In this document: positions 9,519 through 18,422 of the stretch, piece after piece
Layout of the letters: each line of letters opens with the position of its first letter
How positions within the stretch are numbered: the first letter of the stretch is position 1
Source: Streptomyces lydicus
GTDB taxonomy: Bacteria > Actinomycetota > Actinomycetes > Streptomycetales > Streptomycetaceae
DNA: 64,000 nucleotides
Assembly (NCBI RefSeq): GCF_000717345.1
Contig: NZ_JNZA01000035.1
Coordinates: 14,097 to 78,096, forward strand
Direction: 5' to 3'
Notes under the pieces: generated by a model
Database searches by the model: none
What the model was told of the DNA's origin: nothing
The model's input: the letters and a program-made list of their open reading frames with translations, nothing else
Position numbers and translations under genes: made by a program

Positions 9519-9850
9519 CGCGGTTCCTCCACGGGGATGCGGCGGAAGGTGATCGTCGAGTACGCGCTGAAGTCACCGGTCTCGGGGAGCAGTCCGACGG
9601 TCTCGGGGTCGAGGCGTACGAGGTCGGAGCAGGCGCCCGGGAGCCCGCTGACTGCGTGCGCGGTGGGCCAGGTCAGGCCGCCGTCGCGGCCGGCGCGGAG
9701 GGTGAGCAGGGCGCGGGCGGCCGGGTGGCCGGGTCCGGTCGCGTGCCAGCGCCACTGCGGCAGTTCGGCCTGGTCGGTGATCTCGCGGAGCGGGCGCCAG
9801 GACGCGCCGTCGTCGTCGCGGCACCGAGCTCTCGTACGCCACGGGTCACC
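9515..9850 (-). pseudogene. Decayed exo-alpha-sialidase fragment
   Basis: The frame (open to 9970) ends with a segment typical of bacterial sialidase C-termini: LVRLDPETVGLLPETGDFSAYSTITFRR. Further up it has an Asp-box-like DDDGASW and a WHATGPGH stretch. A complete sialidase is 350-700 residues; here the catalytic N-terminal propeller is missing and the pieces are joined by internal deletions. There is no sensible start codon before the homologous part. I therefore call it a pseudogene left at the head of the transport operon. Its TGA overlaps the ATG of the binding protein. Confidence 0.65.
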
Positions 9851-9860
9851 CCCAATGGGC

Positions 9861-9879
9861 AGGGACGTAGGACGTCCCT
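9861..9879. promoter_or_regulatory. Probable GntR operator for the transport operon
   Basis: Perfect palindrome AGGGACGT-AGG-ACGTCCCT. Its core GGACGT-N3-ACGTCC has the same 6-3-6 geometry as the palindrome in front of the GntR and aldolase genes. It lies upstream of the sialidase remnant and transport genes. Confidence 0.65.
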
Positions 9880-10011
9880 TGTCCTGTGCGGTGACCATAG
9901 GGAGCGCCCAACTGACCGTCAAGACAGCACACATGGCGCATTTCCGCGCCGGCAACGACACCGCCGACACGGGATGGCATCCCGGTGAACGGGATCAACG
10001 GGGCGGTGCCG

Positions 10012-10695
10012 CTATTCCGCCAGCCGGCGCCGGATGCCGTCGAAGTGCCGGTGTATCGCCTCCACGGCGCGGTCGCCGTCGCCCGCCTCCAGCGCGTCCA
10101 CGATCTCCTTGTGCTGACGGTAGGTCACCTCGGGGTCGGGGCGGCCGTCGGAGAGGTCCTCGCGCACCCGGCGCAGCGCCGCCCAGAACGCGTCCAGCAC
10201 CTCGCTCAGGAGGTGGTTGCCCAGGGAGCGGTAGAGCGCGAGGTGGAAGGCCCGGTCGGTGGCGCTCTGCACCATGCCGCCGCGCGCCTCCTCCGCCATC
10301 CGCTGCACCAGGCCCTTGAGGACGGTGAGGTCCTCGGCGGGCAGCTCGCGGGCGACCGCGCCGATCAGGCCCGCCTCCAGCGCCTCGCGGACCTCCATCA
10401 GCTCGTACAGGCTCGGCTCGCCCTGGTGGTGGCGGACCGCCGCGCGGAAGGCGACACCCTCGACGAACGGCTCCAGGGTGAGCGGGCCGACGTAGGTGCC
10501 GAAGCCGTGCCGGATCTCGACGATGCGCATGGCCTGCAGCGCCTTGAGCGCCTCGCGCACCGAGTTGCGGCTGACGTCGAGCAGGCCGACCAGCTCGGCC
10601 TCGGTGGGCAGCGGGTCGCCCGGCACCAGCCCGCCCTGCAGGATCAACTGCTTGATCTGCGCCTGCACGTCCTCGGACATCGTCCCTCGCGCCAT
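10012..10695 (-). CDS. GntR-family regulator, FadR subfamily (FCD domain)
   Basis: Encodes 227 residues. The winged helix (about 5-70) contains PTEAELVGLLDVSRNSVREALKAL followed by the wing GFGTYVG. The FCD effector domain (about 90-220) shows the metal/ligand pattern ELMEVREALE ... DRAFHLAL ... QHKEIVDAL. GAGGGAGA precedes ATG 10695; the longer open frame upstream has no support. It is divergent from the aldolase gene and lies between it and the transport operon. The shared 6-3-6 operators make it the likely local repressor, released by a sugar acid. Confidence 0.9.
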   Translation of the reverse strand: MARGTMSEDVQAQIKQLILQGGLVPGDPLPTEAELVGLLDVSRNSVREALKALQAMRIVEIRHGFGTYVGPLTLEPFVEGVAFRAAVRHHQGEPSLYELMEVREALEAGLIGAVARELPAEDLTVLKGLVQRMAEEARGGMVQSATDRAFHLALYRSLGNHLLSEVLDAFWAALRRVREDLSDGRPDPEVTYRQHKEIVDALEAGDGDRAVEAIHRHFDGIRRRLAE

Positions 10696-10876
10696 CGAAT
10701 CTCCCTCTCCGCACCGCGTGTGCCGCACCGTCAGCCCGGCCGCGACGCCGGCCGCGACTCCCCCGAGTTCTTGAGGAGAGGGGGGACCCCCACCCAAGCC
10801 CTGAAGGAGCAGGGACCCGCATCGCCCGGTACGCACATCCTTGACCGACCGCCTGTGAACAGGGCTATTGTGCTCT

Positions 10877-10903
10877 GACATAGGACATCCCATGTCCCAT
10901 GTC
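10877..10903. promoter_or_regulatory. GntR operator between gntR and aldolase genes
   Basis: The core palindrome GGACATCCCATGTCC (10883-10897, 6-3-6) is embedded in a second, wider symmetry: GACAT occurs at 10877 and 10884, and ATGTC at 10892 and 10899. Two repressor dimers could bind side by side. It lies between the divergent starts at 10695 and 10961. Confidence 0.65.
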
Positions 10904-10960
10904 TGACGACATCGCCACCCACGACGCCCACGTCCGACATCGGAGACCCCGGAGCCCGTC

Positions 10961-11920
10961 ATGGCACTGCCCGCCCCCCTTCACGGCGTGATCCCCCCGG
11001 TCTGCACCCCGCTCGGTCCGCAGGGCGAGGTCGACACCGAGTCGCTGACCCGCCTGGTCGGCCACCTCCTCGACGGCGGGGTGCACGGCCTGTTCGCGCT
11101 CGGCTCCACCAGCGAGGTCGCCTACCTCACCGACGACCAGCGCGCCACCGCCCTGGAAACCGTCGTCAAGGCCGCCGGCGGCCGGGTCCCGGTGCTCGCC
11201 GGCGCCATCGACACCACCACCCCGCGCGTCCTCGACCACGCCCGCACCGCCGCCGGCCTCGGCGCCGACGCCCTGGTCGCCACCGCGCCCTTCTACACCC
11301 GCACCCACCCCCGGGAGATCGCCGACCACTTCCGCCGGCTGCGGTCCACCGTCGACCTCCCGCTCTTCGCCTACGACATCCCGATGGCCGTCCACACCAA
11401 GCTCCCGCCGTCCCTGGTGGCCGAACTGGCCGCGGACGGCACGCTTGCCGGGCTCAAGGACAGCAGCGGCGACGAGGGCGCGCTGCGCCGGCTGCTCGTA
11501 CGGCTCGGCGGCCGCGCCGGCCGCCGCACCGGCCGGGCGCCCGGCTTCTCGGTCCTCACCGGCTCCGAACTGACCGTGGACGCCGCCCTGTTGGCGGGCG
11601 CCGACGGCGTCGTCCCGGGCCTCGGCAACGTCGACCCGGCGGGCTACGTACGCCTCTACGACGCCGCACTGGCCGGCGACTGGGAGCGCGCGGCCGCCGA
11701 GCAGGAGCGGCTGGTCGCGCTCTTCGCGATCACCGACGCCGGTCCGGAGGCCGAGATGGGCCGCAGCTCCTCCGCCCTGGGCTCCTTCAAAGCCGCCCTG
11801 CACCTGCTCGGCGTGCTCGCCCGGGGCACCACGGCCTTCCCCCAGCGCCCGCTGAGCGAGGAGTCGGTCCAGGAGGTAGGACGTCGGCTCACCGCCGCCG
11901 GCCTGCCGCCGGTCCGCTGA
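10961..11920 (+). CDS. Dihydrodipicolinate synthase/N-acetylneuraminate lyase family aldolase
   Basis: Encodes 319 residues of the DapA/NanA TIM-barrel family. Visible signatures are the GSTSEVAYLT nucleophile-support loop, the tyrosine in FAYDIP, and the Schiff-base lysine in GLKDSSGDEG. Members use pyruvate in aldol cleavage or condensation of 2-keto acids. True DapA genes sit with lysine or housekeeping genes; this one is paired with a FadR-type regulator and a sugar importer, so a catabolic role (neuraminate or keto-deoxy sugar acid lyase) is more likely. Exact substrate unknown. Confidence 0.85.
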   Translation: MALPAPLHGVIPPVCTPLGPQGEVDTESLTRLVGHLLDGGVHGLFALGSTSEVAYLTDDQRATALETVVKAAGGRVPVLAGAIDTTTPRVLDHARTAAGLGADALVATAPFYTRTHPREIADHFRRLRSTVDLPLFAYDIPMAVHTKLPPSLVAELAADGTLAGLKDSSGDEGALRRLLVRLGGRAGRRTGRAPGFSVLTGSELTVDAALLAGADGVVPGLGNVDPAGYVRLYDAALAGDWERAAAEQERLVALFAITDAGPEAEMGRSSSALGSFKAALHLLGVLARGTTAFPQRPLSEESVQEVGRRLTAAGLPPVR

Positions 11921-12001
11921 AGGCCGCCGGGGCAAGTCCCGTACGGGTGAATGCCGTTGAAGGCACAACCAGGCGTCCCGGGCCCGGGGAAGGATGCCGG
12001 C

Positions 12002-12631
12002 ATGGATGCCGTACGGGTCGCGCTGCTGCGTGAGGTGCTCGCCGGGACCGAGTGGATCCAGGACACCCGGCGGTTCGCCGGGTCGCTGCGTACCGCCGTG
12101 GCCGCGCACGGCGGCGGGCTGCTGCTGGTCGGCAGCGCCGCCTACGAGCCCTGGCACCTGGCCGCCCATCTGGACGACGAGGCCGCCTGGTCGGGGCTGC
12201 CGGAGCTGTCGCCGACGCTGGTGCGGCATCGCGTCCCGGGTGGCGCGCCGGCTCATCTCGCGGTGGGTCTCGGGCGCTTGGCGGCGGCCGGGCGCGGCGA
12301 GACGCTGCTGGTCGTGACGCCGGAGCAGCCCGGCGCCGGGCTGCTGGAGCGGGTGCACGACGCCCGGCGCAACGGTGCGACGGTGCTCGCCCTGGACGGC
12401 GGTGACCGGGATCTGCACGCCCTCGCCCATGACGCGCTCGCCGCCCCGCCGGGCCCGCCCGAGGGCGCCGCCGGGACCGCCCAGGACCTCGACCTCGACA
12501 CCGTCCAGCACCTGGTGAGCGCGGCGGCCGGCGAGAACAGCCTGCCCGCGCCCCGCCGGCGGCGCCGCTTCCGCGACCGACTGGCCCGTCTCGCCGACCA
12601 GTTGACCGCCCCGCCGCCACCGCGCTGGTGA
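12002..12631 (+). CDS. Conserved hypothetical protein with Rossmann/SIS-like fold
   Basis: Encodes 209 residues. The pattern GLLLVGSAAYEPWHLAAHL, later TLLVVTPEQPGAG and NGATVLALDGGDRDL, suggests alternating strands and helices as in sugar-isomerase (SIS) or Rossmann domains. The C-terminus is Pro-Arg rich. GGGAAGGA precedes the ATG. No catalytic motif stands out. It follows the aldolase gene by 80 bp on the same strand, but does not show the operator sites seen there. Function not assigned. Confidence 0.65.
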   Translation: MDAVRVALLREVLAGTEWIQDTRRFAGSLRTAVAAHGGGLLLVGSAAYEPWHLAAHLDDEAAWSGLPELSPTLVRHRVPGGAPAHLAVGLGRLAAAGRGETLLVVTPEQPGAGLLERVHDARRNGATVLALDGGDRDLHALAHDALAAPPGPPEGAAGTAQDLDLDTVQHLVSAAAGENSLPAPRRRRRFRDRLARLADQLTAPPPPRW

Positions 12632-12653
12632 GCGGGCATCCGGGCCCGGGCGG

Positions 12654-12671
12654 GCCCCGGCCGGCCGGGGC
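12654..12671. terminator. Putative hairpin terminator
   Basis: GCCCCGG-CCGG-CCGGGGC, a 7-bp GC stem with a 4-nt loop after the hypothetical gene and before the MFS gene. Short, so only moderate support. Confidence 0.4.
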
Positions 12672-12717
12672 GTAAATCCTTTGCGCCGGCCCGCGCCCGG
12701 GCGGACGATGGTGCACC

Positions 12718-14094
12718 GTGACCTCGGACGACCCCCCATCCCCCGCCCCCGGACGGCCCGCGCGCCGGCGCCTGCGCGCCCTGCTGCCGGACCCGGCTCC
12801 CTGGCGCTCCTCGCACGACTTCCGGCTGATGTGGTGCGCGGGCGCGATCACCGTCTTCGGCAGCTTCCTGACCTTCGTGGCGCTGCCGCTGCAACTCAAG
12901 GAGCTGACCGGCTCCACCCTCGCGGTCGGTGCGCTGGGTGCGGTGGAACTCGTCCCGCTGATCGTCTTCGGGCTGTACGGCGGTGCGCTCGCGGACGCCA
13001 TGGACCGCCGCCGGCTGATCCTGTGGACGGAGAGCGCGCTCGGCGTGATCGCCGTGGTGCTGCTCCTGAACAGCCTGCTGCCGCACCCCTTCGTATGGCC
13101 GCTGTACGCGACCGCGGCGGTGTCCAGCGCGCTGACCGGTCTCCAGCGGCCGGCCCTGGACGCGATCGTGCCGCGGATCGTCCCGCACGACCAGCTCGCC
13201 GCAGCCGCCGCGCTCAACGCGCTGCGCTGGCAGATCGGCGCCGTCGCGGGCCCGGCGCTGGCCGGCGGCCTGCTCGCGTACGCCGGCCTGACCTGGGCGT
13301 ACGCCATCGATGCGGCCACCTACGGGATCTCCGTGCTGCTCGCGGTGCGGCTCGCGCCGCAGCCCGCCGCGCACGAGGCGCGCAAGCCGTCGCTGCGCGG
13401 GATCGCCGAGGGCGCGCGCTACGCGTGGAGCCGCAAGGAGCTGCTGGGCACCTACGCGATCGACCTGACCGCGATGCTGTTCGCCTTCCCCCTGGCGGTG
13501 TTCCCGTTCCTCGCCGAGGACCTGCACGCGCCCTGGGCGCTGGGGCTGATGTACGCGGCGCTGCCGGCCGGGTCCCTGGTGGTGAGCCTGACCAGCGGCT
13601 GGACGTCGCGGGTGCACCGGCAGGGCCGGGCGATCGCCCTGGCCGCCGCCGGGTGGGGGCTGGCGATCACCGCCGCCGGGCTGCTGCACGACGTCTGGCT
13701 GGTGCTGCTGTGCCTGACACTGGCCGGCTCCTGCGACATGATCAGCGGCATCTTCCGCTCGGCGCTGTGGAACCAGACCATCCCCGACGAGCTGCGCGGC
13801 CGGCTGGCCGGCATCGAGCTGCTGTCGTACTCGGCGGGCCCGCAGCTGGGCCAGGTCCGGGCCGGCGGGATGGCGGCGCTGACGGGCGTGCGGGCGTCGG
13901 TGTCGGCGGGCGGGCTGCTGTGCTTCGCGGGGGTGGCGCTGCTGGCGCTGGGCCTGCCGAAGCTGATGGCGTACGACTCCCGGACGGATGAGCACGCCCG
14001 GCGGATGCGGGAGCGGCGGGCCGCCGGGAGCGGGCGCGGGGACCGGGACGGCGCCGCACCGCGGGATCCCGGCGCGGCCCCGGCCGTCGCCTGA
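12718..14094 (+). CDS. MFS transporter (enterobactin exporter EntS-like group)
   Basis: Encodes 458 residues with about 12 hydrophobic helices between residues 38 and 420, and charged disordered ends. The motif [15 protein letters not shown] is the MFS loop 2-3 signature; [17 protein letters not shown] and [12 protein letters not shown] are typical of the EntS/macrolide-efflux group of single-component exporters. The GTG start at 12718 follows directly on a GC-rich leader without a strong ribosome site. Substrate cannot be told from sequence. Confidence 0.82.
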   Translation: MTSDDPPSPAPGRPARRRLRALLPDPAPWRSSHDFRLMWCAGAITVFGSFLTFVALPLQLKELTGSTLAVGALGAVELVPLIVFGLYGGALADAMDRRRLILWTESALGVIAVVLLLNSLLPHPFVWPLYATAAVSSALTGLQRPALDAIVPRIVPHDQLAAAAALNALRWQIGAVAGPALAGGLLAYAGLTWAYAIDAATYGISVLLAVRLAPQPAAHEARKPSLRGIAEGARYAWSRKELLGTYAIDLTAMLFAFPLAVFPFLAEDLHAPWALGLMYAALPAGSLVVSLTSGWTSRVHRQGRAIALAAAGWGLAITAAGLLHDVWLVLLCLTLAGSCDMISGIFRSALWNQTIPDELRGRLAGIELLSYSAGPQLGQVRAGGMAALTGVRASVSAGGLLCFAGVALLALGLPKLMAYDSRTDEHARRMRERRAAGSGRGDRDGAAPRDPGAAPAVA

Positions 14095-14131
14095 CCCGCG
14101 CCGGTCCGGCCGGCGGGGCGGGGCCGGCGGT

Positions 14132-14362
14132 TCAGTCCTCGTCGGGGCCGCTCCGGCCCGTGTCCTGCCACCTGGGGTCGGTCTCCCACTCCACGTTCCG
14201 CTCCTGCGCGGTGGCCATGGCGTGCGCGGCCTCCTCGCGGGTGGCGTAGGGGCCGAAGCGGTCGGCGGCCCGGCACTCGGGGCCGTCCTCGACCTTCTTG
14301 TGCTTGAGGCAGTAGTACCACTCGCCGGGCTTACCGGCCGTCCGTCTCTTGAACAGCGCCAT
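14132..14362 (-). CDS. Short conserved protein of unknown function
   Basis: Encodes 76 residues: basic start ([10 protein letters not shown]), then [18 protein letters not shown] with two cysteines, and a helix with [15 protein letters not shown] ending in an acidic tail. AGGAGG precedes the ATG at 14362. The sequence is compact and well formed and looks like a widely kept actinobacterial small cytosolic protein. Divergent from the methionine aminopeptidase gene, 66 bp apart. No function known to me. Confidence 0.7.
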   Translation of the reverse strand: MALFKRRTAGKPGEWYYCLKHKKVEDGPECRAADRFGPYATREEAAHAMATAQERNVEWETDPRWQDTGRSGPDED

Positions 14363-14428
14363 CGCCGCCTCCTGTGGGTCTTCCGTGACCTTCATCCTGC
14401 CCGACGGCCCGCGGATACACTCGCTGGC

Positions 14429-15286
14429 ATGTCTGGCCAGTCGCTTCTTGTCCCGGGGAAGATCTCCCCCACCCGCCCCGTCCCCGCCTCGATCCGGCGC
14501 CCCGAGTACGTCGGGAAGGACGCGCCCACGCCCTATACGGGGCCCGAGGTGCAGGACGCCGAAACGATCGAGAAGATGCGGATCGCCGGCCGGATCGCCG
14601 CGCAGGCGATGGCGGAGGCCGCCAAGCACATCCAGCCCGGTGTGACGACCGACGAACTGGACCGGGTCGCCCACGAGTTCATGTGCGACCACGGCGCCTA
14701 CCCGTCCACGCTCGGCTACCGGGGCTTCCCCAAGTCGCTGTGCTCCTCGCTCAACGAGGTCATCTGCCACGGCATCCCGGACTCGACCGTCCTCAAGGAC
14801 GGCGACATCGTGAACCTGGACGTGACCGCGTACATCCACGGTGTGCACGGCGACAACAACGCCACGTACCTGTGCGGCGAGGTCGACGAGGAGTCCCGGC
14901 TGCTGGTGGAGCGGACCCAGGAGGCGCTCAACCGCGCGATCAAGGCGGTCAAGCCGGGCCGGCAGATCAACATCATCGGCCGGGTGATCGAGTCCTACGC
15001 CAAGCGCTTCGGCTACGGCGTGGTCCGTGACTTCACCGGTCACGGCATCAACTCGTCCTTCCACTCCGGCCTGATCGTTCCGCACTACGACAGCCCGCAC
15101 CACACCACCGACATCAAGCCCGGCATGACCTTCACCATCGAGCCGATGCTGACGCTGGGCACGCACGAGTACGACATGTGGCAGGACGGCTGGACGGTGG
15201 TCACCAAGGACCGCAAGCGGACCGCGCAGTTCGAGCACACGCTGGTGGTCACGGACACCGGGGCGGAGATCCTCACCCTCCCCTGA
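14429..15286 (+). CDS. map: Type I methionyl aminopeptidase
   Basis: Encodes 285 residues. All five metal ligands of the pita-bread fold can be read: D in VNLDVTAY, D in HGDNNAT, H in TGHGIN, E in TIEPML and E in QFEHTL; the substrate histidine lies in ICHGIP. The enzyme removes initiator methionine from nascent proteins in the cytosol. The N-terminal extension (about 40 residues, with [17 protein letters not shown]) is the usual actinobacterial long-form extension. ATG 14429 is the first start after the promoter gap. Confidence 0.95.
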   Translation: MSGQSLLVPGKISPTRPVPASIRRPEYVGKDAPTPYTGPEVQDAETIEKMRIAGRIAAQAMAEAAKHIQPGVTTDELDRVAHEFMCDHGAYPSTLGYRGFPKSLCSSLNEVICHGIPDSTVLKDGDIVNLDVTAYIHGVHGDNNATYLCGEVDEESRLLVERTQEALNRAIKAVKPGRQINIIGRVIESYAKRFGYGVVRDFTGHGINSSFHSGLIVPHYDSPHHTTDIKPGMTFTIEPMLTLGTHEYDMWQDGWTVVTKDRKRTAQFEHTLVVTDTGAEILTLP

Positions 15287-15344
15287 CGCGGCCGGCGGGG
15301 TCTGCCGCGTCGGGCCCCGCCGTCACCGGTCCCTGGCCGGAACT

Positions 15345-15402
15345 TTTACCGACAGGATGTCGGGAACAGGCGTAGGCTGGTTTACCGACAGGACGTCGGG
15401 AA
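15345..15402. promoter_or_regulatory. Two tandem operators before the heme oxygenase gene
   Basis: A 22-bp sequence (TTTACCGACAGGATGTCGGG plus AA) at 15345-15366 is repeated with a single base change at 15381-15402, 36 bp apart. Each copy contains an inverted repeat, CCGACA-GGA-TGTCGG in the first and CCGAC-AGGAC-GTCGG in the second. The distance puts both on about the same helix face after three to four turns. The cognate regulator is not identifiable here. Confidence 0.6.
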
Positions 15403-15501
15403 AGGTTGACCCAGGCACCGGCCAGGTGCCGGGCGGCCCGGTGGGACCCCGTCACCGCGGTCCCCGTTCCCGGCCGCTCCCCACGGCCCCGGAGGTCCGC
15501 C

Positions 15502-16215
15502 TTGGCAGCGTCCAGCCCGACCGGCCCGCGCCGCTCGTCCGGCGCCCCGCCCCCCGCGCCCGCGCCCGCGACGCCGTTCTCCACGGTCATCCGTACCGCC
15601 TCGCACGACCAGCACACCGAGGCCGAGCACGCGCCGTTCATGAGCAACCTCCTCGGCGGCAGGCTCGGCGTGACGGCGTACCGCCGCTACACCGAACAGC
15701 TGTGGTTCCTCTACCGCGCGCTGGAGGACGCCTCCGGGGCGCTCGCCGGGGATCCGGTCGCCGGCCCCTTCCTCCGCCCCGAGCTGGCCCGCACCGCCGA
15801 GCTGGAGCGCGACCTCGCCCACCTCGGCGGCCCGTCCTGGCGCGACGGGCTGGCGCCGCTGCCGGCCACCGCCGCGTACGCGGACCGGGTCACCGCCTGT
15901 GCCCGCGACTGGCCGGCCGGCTATGTCGCCCACCACTACACCCGCTACCTCGGCGACCTCTCCGGCGGCCAGATCATCCGCGGCACGGCCGAGAAGACCT
16001 GGGGCTTCGCCCGCAAGGGCGACGGCGTGCGGTTCTACGTCTTCGAGGACATCGCCAACCCCGCCGCCTTCAAGCGCGCCTACCGCGCGCTGCTGGACGC
16101 GCTGCCGCTGGACGACCTGGAGAAGCAACGGGTCGTCGACGAGTGCAAGCTCGCCTTCCGGCTCAACACCGCGGTCTTCCGGGAGCTGGGCGAGCAGTTC
16201 CCGCTGAGCGCGTAG
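15502..16215 (+). CDS. Heme oxygenase (biliverdin-producing)
   Basis: Encodes 237 residues of the HmuO/HO-1 family. The proximal histidine lies in SHDQHTEAEHAPFM, and the distal glycine-rich helix is YLGDLSGGQIIR, both diagnostic. The enzyme opens heme to biliverdin, CO and iron, allowing heme to serve as iron source. I choose TTG 15502 because GGAGG stands 6 bases before it; the frame extends upstream to 15406 but there it would overlap the operator zone. The N-terminal 25 residues are Pro-Ala-rich. The efe iron-uptake operon follows within 1.1 kb. Confidence 0.88.
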   Translation: MAASSPTGPRRSSGAPPPAPAPATPFSTVIRTASHDQHTEAEHAPFMSNLLGGRLGVTAYRRYTEQLWFLYRALEDASGALAGDPVAGPFLRPELARTAELERDLAHLGGPSWRDGLAPLPATAAYADRVTACARDWPAGYVAHHYTRYLGDLSGGQIIRGTAEKTWGFARKGDGVRFYVFEDIANPAAFKRAYRALLDALPLDDLEKQRVVDECKLAFRLNTAVFRELGEQFPLSA

Positions 16216-16238
16216 GCCCACGTCGGCCCGCGCGGGCC

Positions 16239-16949
16239 CTACGGCACCTCGCGCCGCACCCGGCCGCCGACCTCGACGGTGCCGTCCGGGTACGGCCGGG
16301 TGAGGAGCTGCGAGCCGGCGCCCTGGCGGATGTCCAGGGGCCGGCCCAGCTCATGGGTCAGCAGCACGGCGGCGGCGCCGGTGGCCTCGTCCTCGACGAT
16401 CGCCCCGGTACGAGCACCGGCTCCACCGGAGCGGCTGACGCCGCGCTCCTCAATGCGGCGCGGGAACCCCCGCGCGCGCACCACACCCGCGGACTCGTCC
16501 TGCCACGCCCAGGCGTAGAGCCACCCCTCGCCCGGCGGCGGCGCGGGAAGTGCGTCGACCTCGGCCGCCGAGGCGTACCGTGCGGTCCGGCGCGACGGCA
16601 CCCACTCCGCGCGGCCGCGCACCCAGGTGAGGTCGCCCTCGAAGCGGACCTCGACCTCGCCGGCCGGCGGGCGCAGGACGCGCGGCGGCCGCCCCAGGCT
16701 CCGCAGCAGCCAGGCCAGCCCGACCAGCGGATGGCCGGCGAACGGGAGCGGGACGCTCGGGGTGCGGATGTCGACGGTGCCGCGCGCGGCGTCGTCGAGG
16801 AACACCGTTTCGCTGAAGCCGAGTTGGGCGGCGAGCGCGGCCCGCTCGGCGTCGCCCGGGACCGCCGCGCCGTCGCGTACGACGCCCAGCGCGTTACCCG
16901 CGGCCCCGTCCGGCCCGCAGAACACCCGGAGCACCTCGATGTCGGTCAT
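16239..16949 (-). CDS. PhzF family isomerase
   Basis: Encodes 236 residues. The N-terminal half shows VLRVFCGPDGAAGNALGVV, LGFSETVFL and the PhzF hallmark FAGHPLVGLAWLL; the C-terminal half has QGAGSQLLTRPYPDGTVEVGGRV. PhzF proteins have two mirrored diaminopimelate-epimerase-like domains. At 236 residues it is shorter than the usual 260-300, so the second domain may be compact. The catalytic glutamate is expected in the LGFSETVF segment. Substrate unknown; phenazine genes are absent, so it is not a phenazine locus. Confidence 0.82.
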   Translation of the reverse strand: MTDIEVLRVFCGPDGAAGNALGVVRDGAAVPGDAERAALAAQLGFSETVFLDDAARGTVDIRTPSVPLPFAGHPLVGLAWLLRSLGRPPRVLRPPAGEVEVRFEGDLTWVRGRAEWVPSRRTARYASAAEVDALPAPPPGEGWLYAWAWQDESAGVVRARGFPRRIEERGVSRSGGAGARTGAIVEDEATGAAAVLLTHELGRPLDIRQGAGSQLLTRPYPDGTVEVGGRVRREVP

Positions 16950-17138
16950 CGGGCCATTGAATCGCAGGGGCCGGCGGGCGCCAGGGGTCGCCGGGCCGGC
17001 GAAAGCGCAGGTCATGACCGGTAAGCGAGGGCGGCCCTTACCTTGACCCGCGCGTGACGGTTCCGTGACCCCGGGCGGGCCGATCCGTGATCGGGCCGTT
17101 GCGCATGAGAGCGGGATCACTGGACAGAGTGGCCAGAA

Positions 17139-17157
17139 GTAGGTAAGCCTCAGATAA
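17139..17157. promoter_or_regulatory. Iron box (DmdR/IdeR-type) upstream of efeO
   Basis: GTAGGTAAGCCTCAGATAA matches 14 of 19 positions of the DmdR/IdeR consensus TTAGGTTAGGCTCACCTAA (recalled consensus, aligned by eye). A second, weaker TTAGG-(N5)-CTTAG element starts at 17159. Location about 90 bp before the efeO start fits iron-dependent repression. Confidence 0.55.
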
Positions 17158-17243
17158 GTTAGGGCCGCCTTAGTGGCGACCCTGACCCCTGTCTATTGTT
17201 CCGTACGTCGTTTCCGTACATCCGAGCCCGCTTGGAGCCCCGT

Positions 17244-18398
17244 ATGCGAGCCCTTCGCTCCTCCGCCGTCGCCGCCGTCGCCGCGGCGGCGGCCGTCACC
17301 GCCGTCGCCGGCTGCGCCGCGAAGAACGACGGCAAAGGGGGCGGCAAGGGGACCGTCGAGGTGACCGCGACCGACTCCAGCTGCGAGCTCTCCACCAAGG
17401 AGTTCCCCGCCGGGCACGTCCGCTTCGCGGTGCAGAACAAGGGCTCCAAGGTCACCGAGGTGTACGTCTACGCGCCGGGCGACCGGATCGTGACCGAGCG
17501 GGAGAACATCGGGCCCGGCACCAGCGCGGAGATCACCGCCGAGGTCAAGGCCGGTTCGTACGAGATCGCCTGCAAGCCGGGCATGAAGGGCAACGGCATC
17601 CGGCAGAAGGTCACCGCCAGCGGCAAGGCCGCCGGCACGGCCAAGCGCGACCCGAAGCTGGACGCCGCGGTCGCCGCCTACCGCACGTACGTGCAGGAGC
17701 AGGCCGACCAGACCCTCCCGAAGGCGCAGAAGTTCGCCGACGCGGTCAAGGCCGGCGACCTGGAGGCGGCGAAGAAGGCGTACGCGCTCTCCCGCGTCGG
17801 CTGGGAGCGCACCGAGCCGGTGGCCGAGTCCTTCGGTGACATCGACCCCAAGGTCGATGTGCGGGCCGACGGGCTGGAGCCGGGCCAGAAGTGGACCGGC
17901 TGGCACAAGCTGGAGAAGTCCCTGTGGGAGACCAAGAAGATCTCCGGGGACGACAAGAAGCTCGCCGACCAGCTGATGACCGACCTGAAGGACTGGCAGA
18001 AGCGGGTCGGCAAGGCCGAGATCACCCCGACCAGCATGGCCAACGGCGCCAAGGAGCTGCTCGACGAGGTGGCCACCGGCAAGGTCACCGGTGAGGAAGA
18101 GCGCTACAGCCACACCGACCTGATCGACTTCCAGGGCAATGTCGAGGGCGCCGAGAAGGCGTACGAGCTGCTGAAGCCGGTCGCCGCCAAGAACGAGCCG
18201 GCGCTGGCCAAGGAGCTGGACAAGCAGTTCACGGCGATCCACGCGCAGCTCGACAAGCACCGCGACGACAAGGCCGCCGACGGCTTCGCCTCGTACGACA
18301 CGGTCTCCAAGAGCGAGCGCAAGGAGCTGTCCGACGGCGTCAACGCGCTCGCGGAGCCGCTGTCCAAGCTGGCCGCCGCCGTGGCCACCGTCAAGTAG
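17244..18398 (+). CDS. efeO: Iron uptake system lipoprotein EfeO
   Basis: Encodes 384 residues. A lipobox (VTAVAGCAAK) ends the signal sequence. Residues 37-125 form a cupredoxin-like domain (VEVTATDSSCELSTKEFPAGHVRF...). The rest is the helical M75 peptidase-like domain with the metal motif HxxxE in GWHKLEKSLWE. EfeO captures ferrous/ferric iron on the outer face of the membrane and passes it to EfeU. I start at ATG 17244 since the signal peptide begins there. First gene of efeO-efeB-efeU; 24 bp to efeB. Confidence 0.93.
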   Translation: MRALRSSAVAAVAAAAAVTAVAGCAAKNDGKGGGKGTVEVTATDSSCELSTKEFPAGHVRFAVQNKGSKVTEVYVYAPGDRIVTERENIGPGTSAEITAEVKAGSYEIACKPGMKGNGIRQKVTASGKAAGTAKRDPKLDAAVAAYRTYVQEQADQTLPKAQKFADAVKAGDLEAAKKAYALSRVGWERTEPVAESFGDIDPKVDVRADGLEPGQKWTGWHKLEKSLWETKKISGDDKKLADQLMTDLKDWQKRVGKAEITPTSMANGAKELLDEVATGKVTGEEERYSHTDLIDFQGNVEGAEKAYELLKPVAAKNEPALAKELDKQFTAIHAQLDKHRDDKAADGFASYDTVSKSERKELSDGVNALAEPLSKLAAAVATVK

Positions 18399-18422
18399 TC
18401 CGCCGCAGGGCAAGGGGTCAAG

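Noticed and set aside
16239..16949. Phenazine biosynthesis cluster
   Set aside because: Only a PhzF-like gene is present; no phzA-E or G neighbours.
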